A stretch of DNA of 33,848 nt from Arenibaculum pallidiluteum. Lineage in GTDB: Bacteria; Pseudomonadota; Alphaproteobacteria; Azospirillales; Azospirillaceae. Positions 25,528 to 33,186 of this stretch are shown here, one piece after another (the stretch's first letter is position 1; each line of letters begins with the position of its first letter). Location: positions 1 to 33,848 of the forward strand of contig NZ_JAFIQU010000019.1 in the NCBI RefSeq assembly GCF_017355985.1, written 5' to 3'. Position numbers and translations under genes: made by a program. The notes under the pieces were generated by a model. That model was given only the letters and a program-made list of their open reading frames with translations, was not told the origin of the DNA and did no database searches.

Positions 25528-26868
25528 TCAGGCACCGGCGGTATGGTGCGGCGCGGCGAAGAACCTGTTCGCCGGCCGCGGCAGGCCGAGGTGGTCGCGC
25601 AAGGTGGTGCCTTCGTACTCCGTACGGAACAGCTTCCGACTCTGCAGCTCCGGCACCACCCGGTCGACGAAGTCGACCAGCCCGGCCGGCAGGAACGAGA
25701 ACATGATGTTGAACCCGTCGGCACCTCCGGTCTCGAGCCATTCCTCCATCTCGTCGGCGATCGTCCGCGGCGTCCCGACGAAGGTCTTTCCGGCATAGCC
25801 GCCCAGACGCTGGGCGAGCTGGCGGATGGTCAGGCCCTCGCTCCGGGCGAGCGCGATGGCGCGCTCCCGGCCGCTCTTGCCGGCGTTGGTCTCAGGAATG
25901 TCGGGCAGCGGCCCGTCGGGGTCGTAGCCCGACACGTCGTGGCCGAGCGCGATCGACAGCGACGCGATGGCACTCGCGGCATGAACGAGGCTGTCCAGCT
26001 TCGCGTGCCTGGCCCTGGCCTCCTCCACCGTGTCGCCGATCACGACGAGGGCGCCCGGCAGGATCTTCAGGCTATCGCGCGGGCGCCCCAGCCGGTCCAG
26101 GCGCCCCTTCACGTCGGCATAGAAGCGCTGCGCCTCGGCCAAGGTCGAGCTCGCGGCGAAGACGACCTCGGCGGTCTCTGCGGCGAGCTGACGGCCGGAC
26201 TCCGAGGCGCCGGCCTGGACGATGACCGGCCAGCCCTGCACCGGCCGCGCGATGTTGAGCGGGCCGCGCACCGACAGGAACTCGCCCTTGTGGTCGAGCA
26301 CGTGGAGCTTGTCGGGGTCGAAGAACAGGCCGCTCTCCTGGTCGCGCAGGAAGGCGTCGTCGGCCCAGCTGTCCCACAGGCCCGTCACCACGTCGTAGAA
26401 CTCACGGGCTCTGCGGTAGCGCTCGCCGTGTTCCATATGGTCGTCGCGCCCGAAGTTCAGCGCGGCATCGGGATTGGCGGTGGTGACGATGTTCCAGCCG
26501 GCGCGGCCGCCCGAGATGTGGTCGAGCGAGGCGAAACGGCGGGCGACGTGGTAGGGCTCGTCGAAGGTCGTCGAGGCCGTCGCGACGAGACCGATCCGCT
26601 CGGTCAGCACGGCCAGGGCCGAAAGCAGCGTGAACGGCTCGAAGGAGGTCGGCGTGTGGCTGCGCTTCAGCGCCTCGACCGGCATGTTCAGCACGGCCAG
26701 ATGGTCGGCCATGAAGAAGGCATCGAACTTGCCGGCCTCCAGCTTGCGGGCGAAATCCCGGAGGTGGCCGAAATTGAAGTTGGCGTCTGCGTACGCTCCG
26801 GGATAGCGCCATGCGCCCGTGTGGATGGTCGCTGGCCGCATGAAGGCGCCGAGATGAAGCTGTCTCAT
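25528..26868 (-). CDS. NtaA/DszA-type FMN-dependent monooxygenase
   Basis: A 446-residue luciferase-like TIM-barrel flavin monooxygenase of the nitrilotriacetate/EDTA/dibenzothiophene-sulfone group. Marks of this group are the N-terminal LHLGAFMRPATIHTGAWRYP, the KFDAFFMADHLAVL strand, GLVATASTTFDEPYHVARRFASLDHISGGRAGWNIVTT, and WPVIVQAGASESGRQLAAETAEVVF. These enzymes use reduced FMN from a separate reductase. The actual substrate cannot be inferred. ATG 26868 has GGAGAGGAT upstream. The upstream nitroreductase-like gene ends 27 bp before it and is likely co-transcribed; that flavoprotein could, but need not, supply FMNH2. Confidence 0.92.
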   Translation of the reverse strand: MRQLHLGAFMRPATIHTGAWRYPGAYADANFNFGHLRDFARKLEAGKFDAFFMADHLAVLNMPVEALKRSHTPTSFEPFTLLSALAVLTERIGLVATASTTFDEPYHVARRFASLDHISGGRAGWNIVTTANPDAALNFGRDDHMEHGERYRRAREFYDVVTGLWDSWADDAFLRDQESGLFFDPDKLHVLDHKGEFLSVRGPLNIARPVQGWPVIVQAGASESGRQLAAETAEVVFAASSTLAEAQRFYADVKGRLDRLGRPRDSLKILPGALVVIGDTVEEARARHAKLDSLVHAASAIASLSIALGHDVSGYDPDGPLPDIPETNAGKSGRERAIALARSEGLTIRQLAQRLGGYAGKTFVGTPRTIADEMEEWLETGGADGFNIMFSFLPAGLVDFVDRVVPELQSRKLFRTEYEGTTLRDHLGLPRPANRFFAAPHHTAGA

Positions 26869-26895
26869 CGGATCCTCTCCGTCGGTCGCAGGCGC

Positions 26896-27501
26896 TCAGG
26901 CCGAGCCCGGAAACCCGCCTTCGAAAAACGTTTCGCCAATCGGCCTTCGCCCGCTGGGCGCCTCGCCGGCATGATAGCTCTCGGGCAGGATCGACTTGTC
27001 GCCGTGCCGGCCGATTGCGATCGCGGCGTCGACATGGTGGTCGTCCGGCACGTTCAGTACGCTGCGCGCGCGCTCGGCATCGAACCCGCTCATGCCGTGG
27101 GCGTGCCAGCCGAGCCGGGTCGCCTGCAGGGCGAGGTTGGCCCAGGCGGCACCGGTGTCGAAGGAATGGGTGCGCACGCTCACGACCTCCCCCCGGCCCG
27201 GCCGCACGAAGGTCTTGGCCGAGACCGCGACGATCAGCACCGCGGCGTTCTTCGCCCAGCGCTGGTTGTACTCGATCAGCAGGTCCAGGAAGGTCGCGAA
27301 AGCCTCGGTGTTCCGGCGCGCATACAGGAAGCGCCAGGGCTGGGCGTTGTAGGCCGAGGGCGCCCATCGGGCCGCCTCGAATATGGTGTCGAGCTCGCCC
27401 CGGGGGATCTCCTCCCCCGTGAAGGCGCGGGGCGACCATCGCTCGAGGAAGATCGGATCGACGGGATGATCGGCCCTTCGGGCTTCCGGTTTCGTGCTCA
27501 T
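26896..27501 (-). CDS. Nitroreductase family protein
   Basis: A 201-residue FMN-binding oxidoreductase of the nitroreductase fold. Features are ERWSPRAFTGEEIPRGELDTIFEAARWAPSAYNAQPWRFLYA, with the phosphate-binding RSPR-type and N-x-QPW motifs, and TGAAWANLALQATRLGWHAHGMSGFD. Members reduce nitro compounds, quinones or flavins using NAD(P)H. Start 27501 gives MSTKPEARR; ATG 27516 and GTG 27540 in frame are alternatives, and none has a strong ribosome site. It precedes the NtaA-type monooxygenase, suggesting a two-component flavin-dependent catabolic unit. A long leader containing a gene remnant lies upstream. Confidence 0.92.
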   Translation of the reverse strand: MSTKPEARRADHPVDPIFLERWSPRAFTGEEIPRGELDTIFEAARWAPSAYNAQPWRFLYARRNTEAFATFLDLLIEYNQRWAKNAAVLIVAVSAKTFVRPGRGEVVSVRTHSFDTGAAWANLALQATRLGWHAHGMSGFDAERARSVLNVPDDHHVDAAIAIGRHGDKSILPESYHAGEAPSGRRPIGETFFEGGFPGSA

Positions 27502-27536
27502 CGGCGGGACATCCATGGTGTGGGGTCGTATTCCGG

Positions 27537-27824
27537 TCACCCGCCGAAAGAACGCGGCGGCTGCGGCAACGCGTCGCCAGGATCATCGATCTCGTCGCGA
27601 CCGCGGAAGCCGCAACGGCTCGCGCCCTGCGTGGTGGCCTGGATGTTGGTTTGCGTCCGGGTCAGCTCGACCCTGTCATCGGAGCCTTCGCGGAAGGTGG
27701 AGGCCCTGTCGCAGGACAGCGGATGGCCGGTCCCGCCGGGCACTGGGCGGCCGCGCCACGCCCTGCGCAAGAATGGAATCTGGATCCGCAAGAACCTGCG
27801 CCAATCCCTGTACGAAGTTACCAT
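27537..27824 (-). pseudogene. Possible remnant of an L-2-amino-thiazoline-4-carboxylate hydrolase-like gene
   Basis: The 95-codon open frame has no good ribosome site. From about residue 36 it reads PLSCDRASTFREGSDDRVEL followed by TRTQT and GASRCGFRGRD. This resembles the C-terminal end of the L-2-amino-thiazoline-4-carboxylate hydrolase family, where a CD-x-F-x-EG stretch is followed by LTRTQTIMQGA-x-CDFRY. Here ATT is inserted before GAS and the CDFR motif has become CGFR. The N-terminal portion shows no family sequence. I read it as a decayed fragment; the comparison is from memory and may be wrong. Confidence 0.35.
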
Positions 27825-27856
27825 CGAGAGTCACGAATATAGGGCGCAGGGTCAAC

Positions 27857-27869
27857 GAAAATGATTTTC
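27857..27869. promoter_or_regulatory. AT-rich palindrome GAAAATGATTTTC
   Basis: Perfect 5-bp arms GAAAA and TTTTC around TGA. The form is reminiscent of a partial Fur-type site but is short and could be a simple AT-rich promoter patch for the minus-strand nitroreductase transcript. Confidence 0.3.
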
Positions 27870-27972
27870 CCTACGAATGGACGATCTTGAAAACTCATGC
27901 TCCAGTGGCCGCCGAGGCGAGTGTTTTCTACCATGCATCTGGCACGGCACGGCAGGCCAACGAGCCAGCCGG

Positions 27973-28458
27973 CTAATCCGGCGTGCCGGGCATCGCGGTC
28001 ATCGCGTCCGCCAGCTTCCGCATCAGCCGCACCAGCTCGTCGAAGTCGTGCTGGCTCCACTCCTTGAAGAGCGAAAGGGCCATGCGCTCCCGCGCGGCAT
28101 CCAGCGCATCGGTCGCCTTCTTGCCCGACGGCGTGATGACCGCTTCGCGCATGCGCCGGTCGGCCGCGCTGGCCCGGCGGCTGACCAGCCCGAGCTCCTC
28201 CAGCCGCGCGACCTGCCGGCTGACCGTGGTGTAGTCGCGCCCCACCCGGCCCGCGAGATCGACGACCCCGATCGGGCCCAGCCGTTCGATCAGGACAAGG
28301 AGCGGGAACAGGGCCCGTTCCAGCGCGAGCCCTGCCATCTCCAGCAGTTCCACGTCGCGCTCGGGGCGGTTCATCACGCTGACGAGATCGAGCAGCGACC
28401 GGTGCAGCTCCGGCACCGACGCGGATATGCGTGTATTTTGCACCTTTTCCTTTGACAT
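27973..28458 (-). CDS. MarR family transcriptional regulator
   Basis: A 161-residue winged-helix regulator. The DNA-binding part is GVVDLAGRVGRDYTTVSRQVARLEELGLVSRRASAADRRMREAVITPSGKKA, with the wing carrying the family's DRRxRE sequence. N- and C-terminal helices form the dimer interface (FKEWSQHDFDELVRLMRKLADAM). It probably represses the divergent FAD monooxygenase gene and itself through the palindrome at 28477-28495, released by an aromatic ligand; that is inference from arrangement. ATG 28458 is preceded by GGGGGAT; the frame opens earlier at 28494 but that start lies inside the operator. Confidence 0.92.
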   Translation of the reverse strand: MSKEKVQNTRISASVPELHRSLLDLVSVMNRPERDVELLEMAGLALERALFPLLVLIERLGPIGVVDLAGRVGRDYTTVSRQVARLEELGLVSRRASAADRRMREAVITPSGKKATDALDAARERMALSLFKEWSQHDFDELVRLMRKLADAMTAMPGTPD

Positions 28459-28476
28459 CCATCCCCCGCGGGTCAT

Positions 28477-28495
28477 TATGTGCATTATACACATA
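28477..28495. promoter_or_regulatory. MarR-type operator between marR-like gene and FAD monooxygenase gene
   Basis: TATGTGCATTATACACATA is a 19-bp imperfect palindrome: 8 of 9 base pairs match, with perfect TATGTG/CACATA outer arms. It occupies the centre of the 47-bp gap between two divergent genes, so binding would block both promoters. It is markedly AT-rich against its surroundings. Confidence 0.8.
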
Positions 28496-28505
28496 TGAGG
28501 GTGTC

Positions 28506-30014
28506 ATGGAAGCTCATCGGCCAATTGAGGTCCTGATCTGCGGCGCAGGGCCGTCCGGACTGACTCTTGCGATCGATCTTGCCCGGCGCGGCGTCTCGTT
28601 CCGGCTGATAGACAAGCTGGCGGCACCGTTCGCCGGCTCGCGCGGCAAGGGCATTCAGCCCCGGACGCAGGAGGTGTTCGAAGATCTCGGCGTCCTCGAC
28701 CGCATCGCGGCCGTGGGCGGCCATTACCCGCCCCAGCACGAATATCGCCCCGATGGCAGCTCCTTCGAGGCACGGAACTTCGTCGCCGGCCCTCCGACCG
28801 TCCGGGAGCCTTACCCTGCACCGCTCCTCGTCCCGCAGTTCCGGACCGAGGCCGTCCTGCGCGAGCGGCTCGCGGAGTTCGGCTTTGCGCCCGAATATGG
28901 GCGCGAGCTGACAGGCTTCGAGCAGGACGCCGAAGGTGTCACCGTGCAGGTCCGCGGGCCGCACGGGATCGAAACGATCCGCTGCGCCTACCTCGTCGGC
29001 GGCGATGGCGGCCGCTCCTTCATCCGACTGGCCCTGCAGATCGGCTTCCCGGGCAGGACGCTGGGGGTGCGGGCGATCGTCGCGGACATCCGGGCCGACG
29101 GCCTGACGCGCGATTCCTGGCACGAGTTCAACCACGGCGACCTGGAGCGGCAGCTCTCCTTCTGCCCCTTGCCGCACACGGACCTGTTCCAGCTCCAGGC
29201 GCCGATACCGCTGGCGGGCGACGTGGATCTCTCGCCTGCCGGCCTCCAGGCCTTCATCGACGCGCGCCTGCCCGGCGTCCGCATCGTTGTGCGGGGCGTC
29301 TCCTGGGCCTCGGCCTACAGCATGAGCGCCAGGCTTGCCGATCGCTACAGGGTTCGCCGCGTCTTCCTGATGGGCGACGCCGCTCATGTGCATCCGCCGA
29401 CGGGCGGCCAGGGCCTCAACACGAGCGTGCAGGACGCCTACAATCTCGGCTGGAAACTCGACGCGGTGCTGGCGGGCGCACCCGACACCCTGCTCGACAC
29501 CTACGAGGAGGAGCGCCGGCCGATCGCGGCCGCCATGCTCGGCCTTTCCACGAACCTTCTCGACAGGGCGAAGCAGGGCGACATGCGGCGCGGCCGCGAC
29601 GTGCTTCAGCTCGACCTCAGCTATGCCGCATCGTCCCTGTCGCTTGATCTGCCTGTCCGGCATGCCGGCGTGAAGCCCGGCGATCGGGCGCCTGACGCGA
29701 CGCTGCGGGGCGCGGGCGGCCAGCCGCGGCGGCTGTTCGACCTTTTCCAGGGGCCACACTGGACGCTGATCGGCTTCGGCGCGGATCCCGCCAGCTTGCC
29801 GGCGGCGGGGCGGAGGCTGCACGTTCACGGGATCGGCTCCGACGGCGAGTTCAGGGATGTCGAGGGCCATTTCGGCCGGATCTACAGCCTGTCCCGGGGC
29901 GATCTGATGCTCGTCCGGCCCGACGGCTATGTCGGCGCCCTGGCCGGCGCCGCCGATGCCGGCCGGATCGCGGACCATCTGGCCGGCATGGGTGCCCTCG
30001 GACGGGGCGCATAG
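28506..30014 (+). CDS. FAD-dependent aromatic-ring monooxygenase (PHBH class)
   Basis: A 502-residue class A flavoprotein hydroxylase. The FAD motifs are GAGPSG (13-18), the DG motif in VGGDGGRS (167-168) and the GD motif in LMGDAAHVHPPTGGQGLNTSVQDAYNLGWKL (290-291). The C-terminal 120 residues (GVKPGDRAPDATLRG, then FDLFQGPHWTLIGFGADP and LMLVRPDGYVGA) form the thioredoxin-like domain found in phenol hydroxylase, MhpA and polyketide oxygenases such as PgaE and RdmE. The substrate is probably an aromatic or polycyclic phenol, not identifiable from sequence. GAGGG precedes the ATG. It diverges from the MarR gene across a shared operator and is followed by a non-canonical SDR gene. Confidence 0.93.
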   Translation: MEAHRPIEVLICGAGPSGLTLAIDLARRGVSFRLIDKLAAPFAGSRGKGIQPRTQEVFEDLGVLDRIAAVGGHYPPQHEYRPDGSSFEARNFVAGPPTVREPYPAPLLVPQFRTEAVLRERLAEFGFAPEYGRELTGFEQDAEGVTVQVRGPHGIETIRCAYLVGGDGGRSFIRLALQIGFPGRTLGVRAIVADIRADGLTRDSWHEFNHGDLERQLSFCPLPHTDLFQLQAPIPLAGDVDLSPAGLQAFIDARLPGVRIVVRGVSWASAYSMSARLADRYRVRRVFLMGDAAHVHPPTGGQGLNTSVQDAYNLGWKLDAVLAGAPDTLLDTYEEERRPIAAAMLGLSTNLLDRAKQGDMRRGRDVLQLDLSYAASSLSLDLPVRHAGVKPGDRAPDATLRGAGGQPRRLFDLFQGPHWTLIGFGADPASLPAAGRRLHVHGIGSDGEFRDVEGHFGRIYSLSRGDLMLVRPDGYVGALAGAADAGRIADHLAGMGALGRGA

Positions 30015-30099
30015 AGGCCTCCGGCAAGCAGGACGGGCCTTCGGGGCCGAACATCGGCATGGTCCGATCGCCGTTTCGATGCCATACGACATGGCTGGT

Positions 30100-30117
30100 G
30101 GAGCGGCCGGTCGCTCC
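30100..30117 (+). other. Small hairpin between FAD monooxygenase and SDR genes
   Basis: GGAGCG and CGCTCC form a 6-bp stem around GCCGGT in the 125-bp gap between the two genes. No T run follows. It may be a weak attenuating or processing element. Confidence 0.4.
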
Positions 30118-30139
30118 GACAGGCGAAGGCGGACAGGTC

Positions 30140-30841
30140 ATGGATGAAAAGGTTGCCATCATCGCTGCCGGCGGCAGCGGCATGGGCGCTGCCGCGGCGC
30201 GCCGGCTCGCGGCGGACGGGTTGAAGGTCGCGGTCCTGTCATCCTCCGGCAAGGGCGAGACCTTGGCCAAGGAGCTTGGCGGCATCGGCGTGACGGGGTC
30301 GAACCAGTCCAGCGACGACCTGAAGCGTCTGGTCGACGAGACGATGGCCCGGTGGGGCCGGATCGACGTGCTGGTCAACAGCGCCGGCCACGGTCCGCGT
30401 GCCGACATCCTGGACATCACCGACGAGGACTGGCACCGCGGGATCGAGGTCTACTTCCTCAACGTGGTCCGCGCGACCCGGCTCGTGGCCCCGATCATGG
30501 TGGCGCAGAAGTCCGGCTCCATCATCAACATCTCCACGGCCTGGGCGTTCGAGCCCAGCGCGATGTTCCCGACCTCCGCCGTCGCGCGCGCCGGCCTTGC
30601 CGCCTACACCAAGATCTTCGCGGACCGGTATGCGGCCGACAACGTGCGCATGAACAACGTCCTGCCCGGCTGGATCGACAGCCTGCCCGCGACCGATGAG
30701 CGTCGCCAAGGAGTGCCCATGGGACGCTACGGGCGAAGCGAGGAAATCGCCGCGACCATCGCTTTCCTCGCCTCGGAGGGGGCCGGCTACATCACCGGAC
30801 AGAACATCCGGGTGGACGGCGGCCTCATGCGGTCGGTGTGA
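30140..30841 (+). CDS. Short-chain dehydrogenase-like protein lacking the Tyr-Lys pair
   Basis: A 233-residue Rossmann-fold protein. The nucleotide motif is AAGGSGMGAA, and VNSAGHGPRADILDITDEDW and INISTAWAF follow as in SDRs, ending in ITGQNIRVDGGLMRSV. At the active site, where YxxxK is expected, it reads PTSAVARAGLAAYTK, so Tyr is Ser or Thr and Lys is Arg or Ala depending on alignment. I recall close relatives with the same PTSAVxRAGL sequence, so this seems a family trait and not a mutation here. It may bind nucleotide and act by another mechanism. ATG 30140 is preceded by GGACAGG. It lies downstream of the FAD monooxygenase and probably belongs to the same regulated unit. Confidence 0.88.
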   Translation: MDEKVAIIAAGGSGMGAAAARRLAADGLKVAVLSSSGKGETLAKELGGIGVTGSNQSSDDLKRLVDETMARWGRIDVLVNSAGHGPRADILDITDEDWHRGIEVYFLNVVRATRLVAPIMVAQKSGSIINISTAWAFEPSAMFPTSAVARAGLAAYTKIFADRYAADNVRMNNVLPGWIDSLPATDERRQGVPMGRYGRSEEIAATIAFLASEGAGYITGQNIRVDGGLMRSV

Positions 30842-30889
30842 CGGTCACGGGCTCCGCGGCCGTATCGGCCGCGGGGCTATCTGGCGGGG

Positions 30890-31867
30890 CTACTTGTAGG
30901 AGGCGAAGGGGTCGCCATCGTCCTCGCCGTCGAAGCCGAAATAGCTCCAGGTCGCGCGCATGTGCGGGGGCAACGGCGCGGTGACGTCGATCCGCCCGCC
31001 CTTGCGGGGATGGGGCAGGATGATGCGGCGTGCATGCAGGTGGATCTGCTTCGGGACCTCGGCCCCGGAAATGAAGGCGCCTTCGCCGCCATACTTGCCG
31101 TCGCCGAGGATCGGCGTGCCGATCGCGGCCATGTGGACGCGGAGCTGGTGGGTGCGCCCCGTCAGCGGCCACAGGGCGACCCAGGCGGCGCGCTTGCCCG
31201 CCGCCTCGATCACCTGATAGAGGCTGACGGCCCGCCTTCCCTCCTCGGCGCCGGCGGCGACGCGCTCGCCCTGGGGGCCGGCCTCCTTGGCGAGCGGCGC
31301 GTCGATCTTGCCCTGGAGCGGCTTGGGCACACCGGCCGTGACGGCCCAGTAGTATTTGCGCGCGTCCTTGCCGCGGAAGGTCTCGGCCAGGCGTGCGGCG
31401 GCGAAGGCGCTGCGCGCCAGCAGCAGCACACCGCTCGTGTCCTTGTCCAGCCGATGGACGAGGCGCGGGCGCTCCGCCGCATCGAAGCGCAGCGCATCGA
31501 GCATGCCGTCGAGGTGCCGGGCCGTGTTCGTGCCGCCCTGGACCGCCAGCCCGGCAGGTTTGTCGAGCGCGATCACGTCCTCGTCCCGGAACAGGACGAG
31601 GGAGCGCAGCCAGGCGGCGTCCCGCTCGCTCACGCGCGGGGCCGCGGGCGCCGCGGGCTCGGCCGTCACGGGGGGGACGCGCACGGACTGGCCGGCCTCG
31701 AGCCGGGTCGCCGCCTTGGCGCGCTTGCCGTCCACGCGCACCTGGCCGGTCCGCAGGAGCTTTTCCAGATGGCCGTGGCCGATCTGCGGAAAGTGCCGCT
31801 TGAACCAGCGGTCCAGGCGGATCTCCGCCTCGTCCGCCGCGACGACCAGGGTTCTGACCTCGTTCAC
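30890..31867 (-). CDS. Pseudouridine synthase, RluC/RluD type
   Basis: A 325-residue RNA-modifying enzyme of the RluA family. It starts with an S4 RNA-binding domain (LDRWFKRHFPQIGHGHLEKLLRTGQVRVDGKRAKAATRL). The catalytic domain has the key Asp in RPRLVHRLDKDTSGVLLLA and later ALWPLTGRTHQLRVHMAAIGTPILGD. RluC is the likeliest member (23S rRNA), but RluD cannot be excluded. The start is GTG at 31867, overlapping the crcB TGA as GTGA. The last in a coupled run DUF429 - crcB - rluC. Confidence 0.92.
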   Translation of the reverse strand: MNEVRTLVVAADEAEIRLDRWFKRHFPQIGHGHLEKLLRTGQVRVDGKRAKAATRLEAGQSVRVPPVTAEPAAPAAPRVSERDAAWLRSLVLFRDEDVIALDKPAGLAVQGGTNTARHLDGMLDALRFDAAERPRLVHRLDKDTSGVLLLARSAFAAARLAETFRGKDARKYYWAVTAGVPKPLQGKIDAPLAKEAGPQGERVAAGAEEGRRAVSLYQVIEAAGKRAAWVALWPLTGRTHQLRVHMAAIGTPILGDGKYGGEGAFISGAEVPKQIHLHARRIILPHPRKGGRIDVTAPLPPHMRATWSYFGFDGEDDGDPFASYK

Positions 31868-32244
31868 GAACCGCCCATCCTCACCAGCCACATCCCCACG
31901 AACAGCCCGACGACCGACAGGATCATGGAGGCAAGGGTATAGACCGCCGCCGCGCCGAAGTCGCCCCGCTCGATCATCAGGCCGAGGTCGAGCGAGAAGG
32001 TCGAGAAGGTCGTGAAGCCGCCGAGGATGCCCGTCGCCAGGAACGCGCGGAGCTCGGCGGGCGGCTGCCAGACCAGGGTTCCCAACCCCGCGACCACGCC
32101 CATCAGGAAGGAGCCGACGACGTTCACCGCCAGCGTCCCGTAGGGAAAGCCGGGACCGAGCCAGAGCAGCGCCGCCACGCCCACGAGGTACCGCGCAACG
32201 GACCCAATCGCCCCGCCGGCCGCAACTGCCAGCACCGTGCTCAT
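31864..32244 (-). CDS. crcB: Fluoride ion channel CrcB
   Basis: A 126-residue four-helix membrane protein of the Fluc family that exports fluoride as an antiparallel dimer. Signatures are GGAIGSVARYLVG at the N-terminus, LAVNVVGSFLMGV with the conserved Asn, and GILGGFTTFSTFSLD, whose Phe and Thr/Ser residues line the pore. Its ATG at 32244 overlaps the upstream DUF429 TGA as ATGA, and its own TGA overlaps the rluC GTG. Such tight coupling of crcB with rluC is familiar in alphaproteobacteria. No fluoride riboswitch was recognised upstream, as translation starts inside the previous gene. Confidence 0.95.
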   Translation of the reverse strand: MSTVLAVAAGGAIGSVARYLVGVAALLWLGPGFPYGTLAVNVVGSFLMGVVAGLGTLVWQPPAELRAFLATGILGGFTTFSTFSLDLGLMIERGDFGAAAVYTLASMILSVVGLFVGMWLVRMGGS

Positions 32245-33146
32245 GACGCGCCCTTCTCCCCCGTTGCGCCGCCGCCTCCGCCGGCGCCGATGCCGACGCC
32301 GAAGATCCAACCTTCGCGGCGCACATCCCCCGCGTCCAGCCCGCGGGGACGCCAGACCCTGGAGTCTCCCGCCAGGAGCCGGAGGCCCGCTGCCGATACG
32401 AGGGCATCGGCCTCATGGTCGTCGAACCGGTCGCCCAGCCCTGCGGCTTCCGCGCCGAGCGCGGCCAGGCACCGGTCGAGATCCGCGCTGCTGCGCACCT
32501 TCCCGTTGCCGTGCCCCGCGCGCCGGAGGAACAGGCGCGGATAAATCTCGACGCAGACGGTTGCGCCCGGCCGGGGCTCCTGCATGGGCCAGAATGCGAT
32601 CCGTCCGTCACTGCGGGCGCGCAGGTGGTGCAGGACCCGCATTCCCGCCAGGGCGCCGCGCCCGACCTGCTTGCTGCCGATCAGATGATAGGGACTCTGG
32701 GGCCTGCCGAGCCCCTCCGCCGCGCAGGCGAGCTCAGTTGCCCGCCGCACCTCGACATAGCTGTCCGGTCGGGCGCCGCTGATCCAGAAATCCCCGGGGT
32801 GGCGCTCGACATAGGGGCTGCCAAGGAAATCGGGCGCGCCCGCCGCGGCCTCATCGACCGCGGCCCAGAGATCGAAGGCGCCGGCGCCCTGCCGGGCGAG
32901 GTGGCGCCCAGCCTTGGCGAAGGGCAGCGAGAAGGCCATGTCGAAGCCAATGAGCGCAGGGCCGTCGTCCAGCCTTCGCAGGATCCACTCGGCCACGGCG
33001 GTCCGGGTCCAGCGGGTCCCATCGGGCGGGACGAGACGCGGAGCGTCGCGGCCGGGCCGGCACTCGGCCAAGGCGACGCCCCGGTAGCCGGGGCCGCGGG
33101 CTCCCGACCAGTCGATGGCGACGTAACGCTGAAAGACGGGCATCAT
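32241..33146 (-). CDS. DUF429-like protein (predicted RNase H-fold nuclease)
   Basis: A 301-residue protein. The pattern YVAIDWSGARG near the N-terminus, LIGFDMAFSLPFA, VCVEIYPRLFLRR and DDHEADALVSAAGLRLL gives a spaced set of acidic residues, as expected for the RNase H-like fold predicted for DUF429. A glycine-rich C-terminal tail follows. There is no experimental role known to me. Two adjacent ATG codons (33146 and 33143) precede the family start; neither has a strong ribosome site. It overlaps crcB by 4 bases and diverges from the MaoC gene with only 40 bp between them. Confidence 0.78.
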   Translation of the reverse strand: MMPVFQRYVAIDWSGARGPGYRGVALAECRPGRDAPRLVPPDGTRWTRTAVAEWILRRLDDGPALIGFDMAFSLPFAKAGRHLARQGAGAFDLWAAVDEAAAGAPDFLGSPYVERHPGDFWISGARPDSYVEVRRATELACAAEGLGRPQSPYHLIGSKQVGRGALAGMRVLHHLRARSDGRIAFWPMQEPRPGATVCVEIYPRLFLRRAGHGNGKVRSSADLDRCLAALGAEAAGLGDRFDDHEADALVSAAGLRLLAGDSRVWRPRGLDAGDVRREGWIFGVGIGAGGGGGATGEKGAS

Positions 33147-33186
33147 GGGGCGACTTACCACGCCCCGCCTGCAACCAGGAACACCC

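Larger units (their letters stand above)
27502..27972. other. Intergenic region with a gene remnant and AT-rich palindrome
   Basis: A 471-bp stretch between the nitroreductase start and the MarR stop. It contains a possible hydrolase remnant (27537-27824) and, further right, a segment of lower GC content with the palindrome GAAAATGATTTTC (27857-27869). A TATATT box on the minus strand (27837-27842) could be a -10 element for the nitroreductase transcript. No riboswitch was recognised. Confidence 0.45.

Noticed and set aside
25192..27864. An 890-codon plus-strand open frame
   Set aside because: It is antisense to the HAD, NtaA-type and nitroreductase genes, which have clear family motifs.
27877..28455. 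A 192-codon plus-strand open frame
   Set aside because: It lies antisense to the MarR gene, whose helix-turn-helix and wing motifs are clear, and it has no recognisable protein pattern.
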